DNA from: Myxococcus qinghaiensis
Lineage (GTDB): Bacteria > Myxococcota > Myxococcia > Myxococcales > Myxococcaceae
Direction: 5' to 3'
Assembly: GCF_024198215.1 (NCBI RefSeq)
Contig: NZ_JAKCFA010000002.1
Coordinates: 186,001-250,000 of the forward strand
Length of the DNA: 64,000 nucleotides
Positions 1 through 7,589 of the stretch are shown piece by piece; position 1 is the first letter of the stretch, and every line of letters begins with the position of its first letter. A program made the translations under genes and the position numbers. Below the pieces are notes generated by a model. That model ran no database searches, was not told the origin of the DNA, and was given only the letters and a program-made list of their open reading frames with translations.

Positions 1-1
1 G

Positions 2-1639
2 GTGACGTACTCCAGCGTCGGCAATGTGGCCGCGCCCACGACGTTCCGTCATCGGATGCACCTGCCCCTCGCGTATGCGTCCAACTCGGCCGCGCGCATC
101 GAGGCGCCGGTGACCCTTGCCACGGGCACCGCGCCGGAGGTCGAGCGCCTCACCGCGGTGGCTCGAGATGGGAGTGTGACGGTGACGTGGGACAACCCCG
201 CCACGCACAACGGCGTGCTGGTGCTTCGCACCGCCGGGGCCGCGCCCAACACCTTGCCCGTGGCCGGACGGACCTATGCCGCCGGGTCGACGCTAGGCAA
301 CGCCACCGTCGTCGCCTCCGAGAGCTTCAGCTCGACGACCTCCGTCACCGACACCACCGTGACCAACGGCACCACGTACCAGTACCGGGTGTTCAACACG
401 GATGATGTGGGACGGTACTCTCCGGGCAGCCGGCCCTCGGCCTCCGCAGCGCTTATCGCGACGCCCCAGGCCCGCGTCGGCGCCGCGCCGCTGTGGTGCT
501 ACTCGGTGGGCCTGGATGCGCGCCTCCAGCCCATCACCGAGCTGGGCATGGGCATCTCCAGCTCCTACAACAACTCGGTCGTCGCCAACCTCACCAACGT
601 CACCACGCCCTCGGCCGACGGCGCCGAGCGCTGGCGTCCGCTTCCGCTGGCGGGCCTCATCGGCAGCCGCTTCCCCGTGGTGCCGCTCAGCGGCCTGGCC
701 GGGCAGTACATCCTCACCGCCGACCAGACGGGCGTGGCCTACGCCATCAACGCGACCACTGGCACGGTGCTGTGGCGCTGGGACAACACCGGCGCGCCCA
801 TTGGCATCATCCAGTCCTTCCCCGTGACGCAGCTCCACGACTACGCGAACCCCGCGTACAAGGCCGCGCGGCCGAACGTGGACCTGGTGTTCTTCGCGAC
901 GCGGCTGGCGAACCCGGCCCTCAATCGCGTTGTGGCGCTCAACGCCCGGACGGGCACGCCGGTCTTCACCTATCAGCCCGGAGACCTGGGCATGGTGAGT
1001 GGCGGCATGGTGGTCGACTACACCACCAATCGCCTCTTCATCGGCTCGAAGACGCATGGTGGCTCCACGGCCTCGCTCCGCGTCCTGAACACGCTGACAG
1101 GTACGGAGGTGGCGCGGCTGTCGCTCGGTGACCTGGACCACAGCCTGGTGCGCAATGCCGTGGCGAATCAGATCTTCGCGACCAACAGCGACGGCGTGGT
1201 GCACGCCATCGACGCGGGCACCCTGGCGCCCGTGTGGAATGTGAATGTGGGCACGCGCCCCTCGCCGAGTACGCCCGCGTTCACCAGCTTCGTGCGTCCC
1301 CTGGGCGGCGGCTTCGTGGCCAGCCTCGCCAGCGGCCAGGTCGCTTTCTGGGACTACACGACGGCCGGGGCGACCGCGCCCTCGCAGGTGTGGACCACGC
1401 CCATCGCGAATCCGTCAGGCACCTTCACCCTCAACACCGCCGGCGTCGTCCGCATCTACGTGGGCAGCTCCGATGGGAAGGTGCACCAGTTGGAGATGAT
1501 TGGCGGCGTGGACTCGCGACAGGTGTCCATTGGCGCCGCACAGCTCATCGGCACTCCGACCGTCGACAACACCGTCTCCCGACTGCATGTGGGCTCTCAG
1601 GACGGCCGCATCTGCGCCTTCCCGGTACCGTTCCCGTGA
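2..1639 (+). CDS. FN3 / PQQ-like beta-propeller protein, C-terminal part (5' truncated)
   Basis: The reading frame is open from the first bases of the window, so the true start probably lies upstream; 545 codons are visible. Residues about 45-150 look like a fibronectin type III module (VTVTWDNP, then TTYQYRVFN). From about residue 180 to the end are repeated blade-like segments of the PQQ/YWTD kind (GVAYAINATTGTVLWRW, VVALNARTGTPVFTY, GVVHAIDAGTLAPVWNV), which predict a beta-propeller. The composition is rich in Thr, Ala and Gly, as in extracytoplasmic proteins, but any signal peptide is outside the window. The stop overlaps the start of the following peptide gene, suggesting co-transcription. 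The role is unknown; surface or periplasmic display is an inference. Confidence 0.8.
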   Translation: MTYSSVGNVAAPTTFRHRMHLPLAYASNSAARIEAPVTLATGTAPEVERLTAVARDGSVTVTWDNPATHNGVLVLRTAGAAPNTLPVAGRTYAAGSTLGNATVVASESFSSTTSVTDTTVTNGTTYQYRVFNTDDVGRYSPGSRPSASAALIATPQARVGAAPLWCYSVGLDARLQPITELGMGISSSYNNSVVANLTNVTTPSADGAERWRPLPLAGLIGSRFPVVPLSGLAGQYILTADQTGVAYAINATTGTVLWRWDNTGAPIGIIQSFPVTQLHDYANPAYKAARPNVDLVFFATRLANPALNRVVALNARTGTPVFTYQPGDLGMVSGGMVVDYTTNRLFIGSKTHGGSTASLRVLNTLTGTEVARLSLGDLDHSLVRNAVANQIFATNSDGVVHAIDAGTLAPVWNVNVGTRPSPSTPAFTSFVRPLGGGFVASLASGQVAFWDYTTAGATAPSQVWTTPIANPSGTFTLNTAGVVRIYVGSSDGKVHQLEMIGGVDSRQVSIGAAQLIGTPTVDNTVSRLHVGSQDGRICAFPVPFP

Positions 1640-1815
1640 AAAATCCCTCGACTCCCTCGTCCTCTCCGTCGCCCACGACAGAGGCTCCTCGGGCCACTCC
1701 GGCCCAGGCCACTCCGCGCTACGAGGCTCCCGCCATCCTGTGGGAGCAGCCCTTCGTCGCGCTCGCGGCCATGTCCCAGTGCAACATCCCCGGCGAATCG
1801 GAGTGCACGCCCTGA
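1636..1815 (+). CDS. 59-aa peptide, possible RiPP precursor
   Basis: A GTG start at 1636 overlaps the stop of the upstream propeller gene (GTGA), giving a 59-residue product. The first 30 residues are Ser/Thr/Pro/Ala-rich (VKNPSTPSSSPSPTTEAP). The rest is different: it begins RYEAPAILWEQPFVALAAM and ends SQCNIPGESECTP with two Cys. A low-complexity leader followed by a YE.P-type segment and a short Cys-containing tail recalls RiPP precursors found next to HPr-kinase-like genes, for example lasso-type systems. The next gene overlaps this stop and encodes such a kinase-like protein. The frame keeps the codon bias of its neighbours. No protease, cyclase or PqqD-like protein is visible here; they would have to lie upstream. 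Function is inferred from context only. Confidence 0.55.
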   Translation: MKNPSTPSSSPSPTTEAPRATPAQATPRYEAPAILWEQPFVALAAMSQCNIPGESECTP

Positions 1816-2723
1816 ACGCGCCGGGAGCCGGCCCGTCCGGTCCCCAGCGCTCCGGCGGTTCCGACGGCTCCGACAGCTCTGGCGATGACGGCCTGGAGCT
1901 GTCCGGCCCGTGGCTCTCCATCGCCAGTTGGACGGTGGGCCTCGATGTCCCGGACGCCCGTGTCCGGGAGCTCTTGCACCGCTCCCTCTCGGGCTTCGTG
2001 AGGGCTCCACCGCCAGCCGGTGTCCGCTGCTCCCGGCTGCGCGTCGTGGCCCCCTCCGTGGCTCGCCCCGAGCCGATGACTCGCGAGCTGCCCCGGCCCT
2101 GGCGTGAGCAGGATGGCTCGCTCCGGCTGGAAGGGGAGGACTACTCGGCGAGGCTCGATGCGGACGGCCTTCGCGGTGAAGTGTCTGGCACGGGTCGCTT
2201 CCCAGTCGAGGTGGTGCTGCGGGTGATGCTGGCGGCGGAGCTGGCGCGACGCGGTGGCCTGCTGGTGCATGGCGTGGCGCTGATGCTGGGCGAGACGGCC
2301 GCGCTCTTCACGGGACACTCGGGCGCGGGCAAGAGCACCCTCGGTGGACTGTGGATGGACGCGGGCGAAGCGCTGCTCTCGGACGAACTCGTGGCCGTGT
2401 GGCCCGAGGCGGTGGAGGGCTCGTGGCGAGCCTCGGGCACGCCCTGGAACCTGGGCTTCCCCCGTGAGGCGCGGCTGCGCGCGGTGGGGACGTTGGCCTG
2501 GGATTCGAGCTCGCGCTGGGAGCGACAACGCGCCGGGGACGTGGGCCGGGTGCTGGTGCACAATGCGCTGCTGTCGGAGGCCTCCTCGACGGGCCGCGCG
2601 GCGCTGCTCGCCTCGGCGGGAAGGCTGTTGTCGGACGTGGAGCCGGTGCGACTGGTGTTCTCGAGAGACGCGTCCGCCGCCACCGTGGTGCGTGAGGCCC
2701 TAGGAGTGTCGGGACATGGTTGA
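1803..2723 (+). CDS. HPr kinase-like P-loop protein
   Basis: 306 aa from a GTG at 1803 that overlaps the preceding stop by 13 nt. The ORF is open further upstream, but that part overlaps other genes in another frame. After a Gly/Ser-rich N-terminus come LLVHGVALML, a P-loop GHSGAGKST (residues 171-179) and an acidic LLSDELVAV motif about 20 residues later. This is the arrangement of the C-terminal kinase fold of HPr kinase/phosphorylase and of the HprK-related kinases seen in RiPP clusters. The N-terminal HPrK domain and any HPr/PTS context are missing, so a carbohydrate-repression role is unlikely. Its partner may be the overlapping 59-aa peptide. The 3' end overlaps miaA by 8 nt. Confidence 0.7.
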   Translation: MHALNAPGAGPSGPQRSGGSDGSDSSGDDGLELSGPWLSIASWTVGLDVPDARVRELLHRSLSGFVRAPPPAGVRCSRLRVVAPSVARPEPMTRELPRPWREQDGSLRLEGEDYSARLDADGLRGEVSGTGRFPVEVVLRVMLAAELARRGGLLVHGVALMLGETAALFTGHSGAGKSTLGGLWMDAGEALLSDELVAVWPEAVEGSWRASGTPWNLGFPREARLRAVGTLAWDSSSRWERQRAGDVGRVLVHNALLSEASSTGRAALLASAGRLLSDVEPVRLVFSRDASAATVVREALGVSGHG

Positions 2724-3642
2724 GGCACAGGAGGGGAGGCCGACGCTGACGGTGCTGGCCGGACCCACGGCATCAGGGAAGACGGCGCTGGCCCTGGAGC
2801 TGGCGCGGCGACTGGGCGGCGAGATTGTCAGCGCGGACTCGCAGCAGGTGTACCGGCACTTCGACGTCGGCACCGCGAAGCCTTCCGCGGAGGAGCTGAC
2901 GGCGGTACCGCACCACCTGGTGTCCGTGGTGGACCCGATGGAGACCTTCTCCGCCGCCGAGTACCAACGTCGCGCGGACGCGGCCATCGCCGACATCACC
3001 GGACGAGGCCGGCCCGTCATCGTGGTGGGCGGCACGGGGCTGTATCTGCGCATCCTGCTTCACGGCGTGGTGGACGCACCGGGGGCGCTGCCGGAGCTGC
3101 GCGCGGAGATGGAAGCGCTCGCGGCGGAGCAGGGACGCGAGGCCGTGCACCAGCGACTGGCCCTGGTGGACCCGGAGACCGCGGCGAAGCTGCCCGTTCA
3201 AGACCTGGTGCGCGTGGTTCGCGCGCTGGAGATTCATGCGCAGACGGGCGTGCCCGCGTCCGAGTTCCGCAAGGCCCACGCCTTCGCGCCGGACCGATAT
3301 CCGTTTCGGTTCTACGTGTTGGACCCGCCGCGCGAGGAGCTGTACGCCCGCATCAACACGCGCACCGAGGCCATGTTCGCCGCCGGGCTCGTGGAAGAGA
3401 CGCGGGCACATCTGGAGCGCGGCCTTGGCGACGCGGCTCCCATGCGGAGCGTGGGCTACGTGCAGGCGCGCGCCGTGGTGGAGGGCCGCATGTCCGTGGA
3501 CGAGGCCATTCGCGACACCGCGCAGGAGACACGGCGGTACGCCAAGCGCCAGCTCACCTGGTTCCGGAAGGAGCCCGGCGCCGTCTTCATCCAGCCCCCG
3601 TACGCGGCCCTGCGCGAGGGCTCGCCGAGCCTCCCTGGTTGA
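2716..3642 (+). CDS. miaA: tRNA dimethylallyltransferase MiaA
   Basis: 308 aa, the usual length. It transfers dimethylallyl from DMAPP to N6 of A37 in tRNAs reading UNN codons. Visible family signatures are the P-loop AGPTASGKTALALELA near the N-terminus, VSADSQQVYRHFDVGTAKP, HHLVSVVDPMETFSAAEY, VVGGTGLYLRILLHG and QETRRYAKRQLTWFRKE near the C-terminus. The ATG at 2716 lies within the end of the HPrK-like gene, so translation is probably coupled. A 7-bp inverted repeat (3631-3637 / 3653-3659) spans the stop codon and may end transcription. One of its likely substrates, a tRNA-Leu(CAA), is encoded 5 kb downstream. Confidence 0.97.
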   Translation: MVEAQEGRPTLTVLAGPTASGKTALALELARRLGGEIVSADSQQVYRHFDVGTAKPSAEELTAVPHHLVSVVDPMETFSAAEYQRRADAAIADITGRGRPVIVVGGTGLYLRILLHGVVDAPGALPELRAEMEALAAEQGREAVHQRLALVDPETAAKLPVQDLVRVVRALEIHAQTGVPASEFRKAHAFAPDRYPFRFYVLDPPREELYARINTRTEAMFAAGLVEETRAHLERGLGDAAPMRSVGYVQARAVVEGRMSVDEAIRDTAQETRRYAKRQLTWFRKEPGAVFIQPPYAALREGSPSLPG

Positions 3643-3659
3643 AGTCGTCCTTCAGGGAG
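3631..3659 (+). terminator. Hairpin at the miaA stop
   Basis: CTCCCTG (3631-3637) pairs with CAGGGAG (3653-3659) across a 15-nt loop containing the stop codon. There is no T-run, so this is only a weak candidate for an intrinsic terminator. Confidence 0.3.
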
Positions 3660-3742
3660 GGGCGAGGAGGGGAGGCGCGGGAAGACAGGCCGTTGTCCCC
3701 GTGTGCGGAGGCACCCATGTTCGCCGCTGAATCTTTCCTCCA

Positions 3743-3757
3743 AGGAGGCGGACCGAC
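3743..3757 (+). promoter_or_regulatory. Strong Shine-Dalgarno inside a small palindrome (hdeD-like gene)
   Basis: The sequence CCTCCAAGGAGG lies just upstream of the ATG at 3758. AAGGAGG is a near-perfect anti-16S match about 7 nt from the start, and the adjacent CCTC can pair with GAGG across a 4-nt loop. This could modestly occlude the ribosome binding site. It also supports the start at 3758. Confidence 0.5.
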
Positions 3758-4342
3758 ATGGACACCAGCTTCAAACGTGAACCCCTGACAGGTGAGCGAA
3801 GCAAGGCCGCCTCGGCTGCCTGGGGGCCCCCCTTCGTCTTGGGGCTGTTGATGGCCGTGCTCGGCTTCGTCGCGCTGGGAGCCTCGTTCCTCACCAGCCT
3901 GGTCTCGGTCATCCTCTTCGGCGCGCTGCTGGCCGGAACGGGCATCGCGGAGATTGTCTCGTCATTCCGTGTCCGCAAGGCCGGCGGCCCCTTCTGGCTC
4001 TACCTGCTGAGCGGCGTGCTCTCCACGGTGGTGGGGTTCTTCGTCCTCGTGTACCCGGCGGCGGGCCTGGGGGCGCTGACGCTCCTGCTTGCTGGCTACT
4101 TCTTCGCCAGCGGCCTCTTCCACGTGGTGACGTCGCTGATGGATCGCTATCCGCAGTGGGGCTGGGATTGCGCCTATGGCGTCATCTCCATCGCCCTGGG
4201 CGTCATCGTCATGGCCCAGTGGCCCGTCTCGGCGGTGTGGCTGGTGGGTACGCTGGTCGGTATCTCCATCCTCATGCGTGGCATCGCGCTCATGGCCGGC
4301 TCGCTGGAGCTGCGCAAGGGCCTGCGTCGCGTCACCACGTAA
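3758..4342 (+). CDS. HdeD/DUF308 family membrane protein
   Basis: 194 aa with six predicted hydrophobic segments. These include FVLGLLMAVLGFVALGA, LVSVILFGALLAGTG, LYLLSGVLSTVVGFFVL, LGALTLLLAGYFFASG, VISIALGVIVMAQWP and VWLVGTLVGISILMRG. This pattern of three pairs of short helices separated by brief loops is the HdeD/DUF308 family, some members of which are linked to acid or stress resistance; the molecular function is unknown. The gene is monocistronic: 115 nt separate it from miaA, a strong SD precedes it, and duplicated hairpins follow it. The cytoplasmic N-terminus is charged and polar, without a cleavable signal. Confidence 0.85.
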   Translation: MDTSFKREPLTGERSKAASAAWGPPFVLGLLMAVLGFVALGASFLTSLVSVILFGALLAGTGIAEIVSSFRVRKAGGPFWLYLLSGVLSTVVGFFVLVYPAAGLGALTLLLAGYFFASGLFHVVTSLMDRYPQWGWDCAYGVISIALGVIVMAQWPVSAVWLVGTLVGISILMRGIALMAGSLELRKGLRRVTT

Positions 4343-4360
4343 CCGGCGCGCGGAAGGACG

Positions 4361-4438
4361 AAAGGGCACGGTGGCCATCAGGCACCGTGCCCTTTGTCTT
4401 GTGCCCATCGAAGGCACGGTGGCCAGGAGCACCGTGCC
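4361..4438. terminator. Two tandem near-identical hairpins between convergent genes
   Basis: Hairpin 1 pairs AAAGGGCACGGTG (4361-4373) with CACCGTGCCCTTT (4383-4395), a perfect 13-bp stem with a 9-nt loop. Hairpin 2 pairs GGCACGGTG (4413-4421) with CACCGTGCC (4430-4438), a 9-bp stem with an 8-nt loop. The core GGCACGGTGGCCA is shared, so one looks like a copy of the other. They lie between the stops of convergent genes (4342 on plus, 4451 on minus), which fits bidirectional termination. T-runs are weak on both sides. Confidence 0.7.
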
Positions 4439-4450
4439 CCTCACTCTTCC

Positions 4451-6187
4451 CTAGGAAGCGGCGTAGCGGTCCGAGCCACCCGCGTCGCTCGGCGCTGGGG
4501 TCGCCACGTCGGGCGTGGTGCTCGACGAGGTCAACCGTCCGGTCAGGATGCGCAGCAGCCGCTCGGGGTCCACGGGCTTGGGCATGAAGGCCTCCGCGCC
4601 CGCGTCGAGCGCCCGTTGTCGGACGTGCGGACGATTCAAGCCGCTCATCACCACCACGCGCGTGTTCCGGGTGAGGGGATGCTGCTTCAAGCCCTCGCAC
4701 AGCCGCAGCCCATCCACCCAGTGCAGCACGACGTCGAGGATGATGGCCGTGGGCGGCCGTCGCGCCACGGCGCAGAACAGCGCCAGCTCGTCCGCGAACG
4801 ACACCACCTTCGCGCCCGTGCTCTCCAGCAGCGCCGTCAGCGCCTCGCGCGCATCGGGGTCATCGTCCACGACGTAGTACAGGTCAGGCTCCAGCTCCGG
4901 CACCGCCATGGGCACCGGCTCCATCGTCGTCCTCAGCCAGGAGCCCACCACCTCGCGCAGGCCCGCCCAGCGCATCGCGCCTAGCAGCGCCAGCGGAGTG
5001 GGGGCACTCAGGCCCAGCACGCCACCGCCGTAGACTCCCGCCGACGTGCGCCGACCCTTCGCCGCGACGAAGGCCCCGGGCGCTCGCTTTCCCGCGCGCC
5101 GCAACCAGGACGCCGCACGGGCGCCCGCAGCCGCGTCCTCCATCAGCTCGCACAGGCCCTCGCGGACATACCGTCGCTCCAGCGCGGAGCCATCCAGGCC
5201 CCCATCCAGCAGCGCCACCGCCGCGCGGCTGCACGAGGCCAGCGTCTCCGACAACCCCACCTGGAGCGGATGACCGAAGGCCGCGGGGCCCACGGCGATC
5301 TGCCCCGGCGCCACCAGCGTGCGCCCCGGCCCGTAGGGCAGGCGGGTCGTCTCCAGCGCGGCCAGCTCGAACCCTTCCTCCAAGAGCCCGTCGCGCGCGG
5401 CCATCATCAGCGCCTGGCACAGGTCGGCCGGCGTCACCGCGGGACCGAAGGCCAGCGCATAGACGGAGTCCGCGCCGGGCAGGAGGAACAGCCCATCCAC
5501 CGTGGGCAGTGGCGCCACCCACAGCCGCGCCACGGGGGCGATCTCCAGCCGAGGCGACGCGTGCCGCAGCCGCGCCTGCACGGCCGCCACCGTGGGGGCA
5601 GGGCGGAAGCCCGGGAAGAACGCGTCGCCCATCAAGGGCCCCGTGCCGCCCGCCAGGGCCACCGCATGGAAGCGCTCACCACCGCCCTGCGCGCGGACCA
5701 CCAGCGGACCCGCGCCTCGCACGGCCGCCGGCGCATCCGGAGCCGGGGGCTGCCGCTCCACGCGGTCCACATGCCGCTCCAGGAACCGGGCCCCCTGCGC
5801 GCTGGCAGCCGTGGCCAGCACGTCGCGCACCTGCGCCAGGCCACCTTGTCCCTGAGGCCAGCCGTCCACCACCCAGAGCCCACCGGGGGCGGCGGTCAGG
5901 AGCTCGCGACGTCCCTCGGCGATGATCTCCACGCCCCGCAGCTCATGGGCACGCCACTCAGTCGGGATGCGACAGCCCAGGGCGGCGAGCCGGGAGCGAC
6001 ACTCGGGCGTCAGCACCGCGGGAGGCGCGGTGCGCTCCGACAGTCCTCCGGAGTAGACGCGCACATCGAGCGTCAGCCCCCGTGCCCTGCCGTTGAAGAG
6101 CAGCGAGGCCGCCAGCCCCGCCCCCGCGATACCGCCCCCGACGACCGCCACCCTTGAACCGCTCGTCAGCCTGTTGCCCAGAATCAT
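4451..6187 (-). CDS. FAD-dependent oxidoreductase fused to a response-regulator receiver domain
   Basis: 578 aa. The N-terminus has a Rossmann dinucleotide motif VAVVGGGIAGAGLAASLL (from about residue 14), and the first ~430 residues read as an FAD-binding monooxygenase/dehydrogenase-like protein (for example GQIAVGPAAFGHPLQVGL, which resembles the second FAD-contacting motif). Residues about 440-560 form a receiver domain: YYVVDDDPDAREAL (acidic pocket), phospho-acceptor Asp485 in IILDVVL, VVVMSG and the Lys of MPKPVD. A short Ser/Thr-rich tail follows. Placing the receiver C-terminal to a flavoenzyme is unusual. The substrate is unknown. It lies 48 nt from a minus-strand receiver-GGDEF gene transcribed toward it, so the two may form one signalling operon. 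Confidence 0.8.
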   Translation of the reverse strand: MILGNRLTSGSRVAVVGGGIAGAGLAASLLFNGRARGLTLDVRVYSGGLSERTAPPAVLTPECRSRLAALGCRIPTEWRAHELRGVEIIAEGRRELLTAAPGGLWVVDGWPQGQGGLAQVRDVLATAASAQGARFLERHVDRVERQPPAPDAPAAVRGAGPLVVRAQGGGERFHAVALAGGTGPLMGDAFFPGFRPAPTVAAVQARLRHASPRLEIAPVARLWVAPLPTVDGLFLLPGADSVYALAFGPAVTPADLCQALMMAARDGLLEEGFELAALETTRLPYGPGRTLVAPGQIAVGPAAFGHPLQVGLSETLASCSRAAVALLDGGLDGSALERRYVREGLCELMEDAAAGARAASWLRRAGKRAPGAFVAAKGRRTSAGVYGGGVLGLSAPTPLALLGAMRWAGLREVVGSWLRTTMEPVPMAVPELEPDLYYVVDDDPDAREALTALLESTGAKVVSFADELALFCAVARRPPTAIILDVVLHWVDGLRLCEGLKQHPLTRNTRVVVMSGLNRPHVRQRALDAGAEAFMPKPVDPERLLRILTGRLTSSSTTPDVATPAPSDAGGSDRYAAS

Positions 6188-6235
6188 CCGCGCCCTCTAG
6201 CTTCCCACCGTCGCCTGCTTCGTCGCGTCCCGCGC

Positions 6236-7192
6236 TCAGTGTCTCTGCGCGGGCGGCTCGAGCACCGGACGGCCGAACACCACGACCCGGTCCCGACCTT
6301 CACGCTTGGCCTCGTAGAGGGCCGCATCCGCCGCCTTCATCAGCGCATCCGTGTCGTCCCGGGGTGTCTCCAATGTGTGGTCGGCGATGCCCACGCTCAC
6401 GCTCAACCCGAAGGAGGCAGGGCGGCCGTCGCTCTTCTGCACGCCGACGGAACGCAGCCCGGTGCGGATGCGCTCGGCGAACACCGCCGCCTCCAGCGCC
6501 GTCTGGTGGGGCAGGAGCGCCACGAACTCGTCGCCGCCGAAGCGCGCCGCGAAGTCCGACTCGCGCAGGTTGCCCTTGAGCTGGTTGGCCAGCGCGAGGA
6601 TGGCCCGGTTGCCCACGTCGTGCCCCATCCCGTCGTTGATGGCCTTCAGGTGGTCCAGGTCGATGACCACCACGCTGAGCGGGTAGCCGTAGCGCTGCGC
6701 CCGGCGCAGCTCTTCTTCGAGCCGGATGGTGAGCGCCCGGAAGTTCGCCAGCCCCGTGAGGGCATCCGTCTGGGCGAGGATCTGGAGCCGCCGCTGCTGT
6801 TCGCTCTGCCGCAGCGCCCGGTCGATCCGTGCCATCAGCTCCCTCGCGCTCGCCGGCTTGTGGATGAAGTCCACCGCGCCCATCTCCAGGCACCGCTCCA
6901 GGGTGGCCTCGTCCGCGTCCCCGGTCAGGAAGATGACCGGCGTGGACTCCGTGCGGGAGTCCTTCTGGAGCGCCTCCAGCACCGCCAGCCCATCCCCGCC
7001 GGGCAGGAATCTGTCCAGCAGCACCAGGTCCGGACGATGTTCGCTCGCCAACTCCAACCCCTCGCCCGCATCGGCCGCGCCCAGGACGTCGAAGCGCGAG
7101 GCGAGCAGGTCCGACAAGCTCTCCAGCACGCTCACGTCATCCTCGATGACCAGCAGGAGGGACCGCTCCGAGGTGCGCCCTCGCCGTTGCAT
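6236..7192 (-). CDS. Receiver-GGDEF diguanylate cyclase
   Basis: 318 aa from an ATG at 7192 preceded by GGAGAGG; an upstream extension of the ORF has no supporting RBS. The receiver has LLVIEDDVS, phospho-acceptor Asp60 (VLLDRFLPG), FLTGDAD and Lys112 (FIHKP). The GGDEF domain starts near residue 140 (TDALTGLANFRAL) and has intact active-site residues GGDEF 219-223. An RxxD inhibitory site (Arg210-Asp213) sits five residues upstream. It should therefore make c-di-GMP, be controlled by phosphorylation and show product inhibition. No histidine kinase lies next to it, so the phosphodonor is elsewhere. It is upstream of, and probably co-transcribed with, the flavoprotein-receiver gene. Confidence 0.93.
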   Translation of the reverse strand: MQRRGRTSERSLLLVIEDDVSVLESLSDLLASRFDVLGAADAGEGLELASEHRPDLVLLDRFLPGGDGLAVLEALQKDSRTESTPVIFLTGDADEATLERCLEMGAVDFIHKPASARELMARIDRALRQSEQQRRLQILAQTDALTGLANFRALTIRLEEELRRAQRYGYPLSVVVIDLDHLKAINDGMGHDVGNRAILALANQLKGNLRESDFAARFGGDEFVALLPHQTALEAAVFAERIRTGLRSVGVQKSDGRPASFGLSVSVGIADHTLETPRDDTDALMKAADAALYEAKREGRDRVVVFGRPVLEPPAQRH

Positions 7193-7589
7193 GAACCTCT
7201 CCGCTTCGTTGATCTCCCGGTGACTCGCGGTCCAGAGGTCTCGGACGCCACGCCCCACCAGGTGCTCTCGCCGCCCATGCGCCTCGTGCGCACCCGCCAC
7301 CGCCCGGTCCTGCGAGCACCCACCGCCACCCGCAACCTTCACCCGAGACCTCCGGCCGCCAAGCCCGACTGACGCGCCCCACGGGTGTTCAGCCCCGTCA
7401 GCGCGCGTGGGCGAAGAGCAAGCCGCATGCCCTTGGAGCAGGCACTCGTCCTGGAGTCATTTCAGGGGGTTGCGGCGGTAACGCTTCCTCGCGACAGAGG
7501 CGAAGCGGAAGTCGTTCCAGCGTCAGGGCAACAGAGGCGGTAGGAATTCCCGGCGAAGGAGGGCGCGAACGCCCTCCACGCTCCTGGGA
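7193..7589. other. 397-bp intergenic region
   Basis: Between the GGDEF gene (leftward) and the end of the next leftward gene. It should contain the promoter of the GGDEF/flavoprotein pair. I see no convincing -35/-10 and no coding pattern. The only clear structure is the hairpin at 7558-7577, listed separately. Confidence 0.5.
7558..7577 (-). terminator. Hairpin downstream of the TPR-like gene
   Basis: GGAGGGCG (7558-7565) and CGCCCTCC (7570-7577) form a perfect 8-bp stem with a 4-nt loop (UUCG when read on the minus strand). It starts 12 nt after the stop of the minus-strand gene. There is no T-run. Confidence 0.45.

Noticed and set aside
1803-2723. True HPr kinase/phosphorylase
   Set aside because: The N-terminal HPrK domain and any HPr or PTS gene are missing; only the C-terminal kinase-like part is present.
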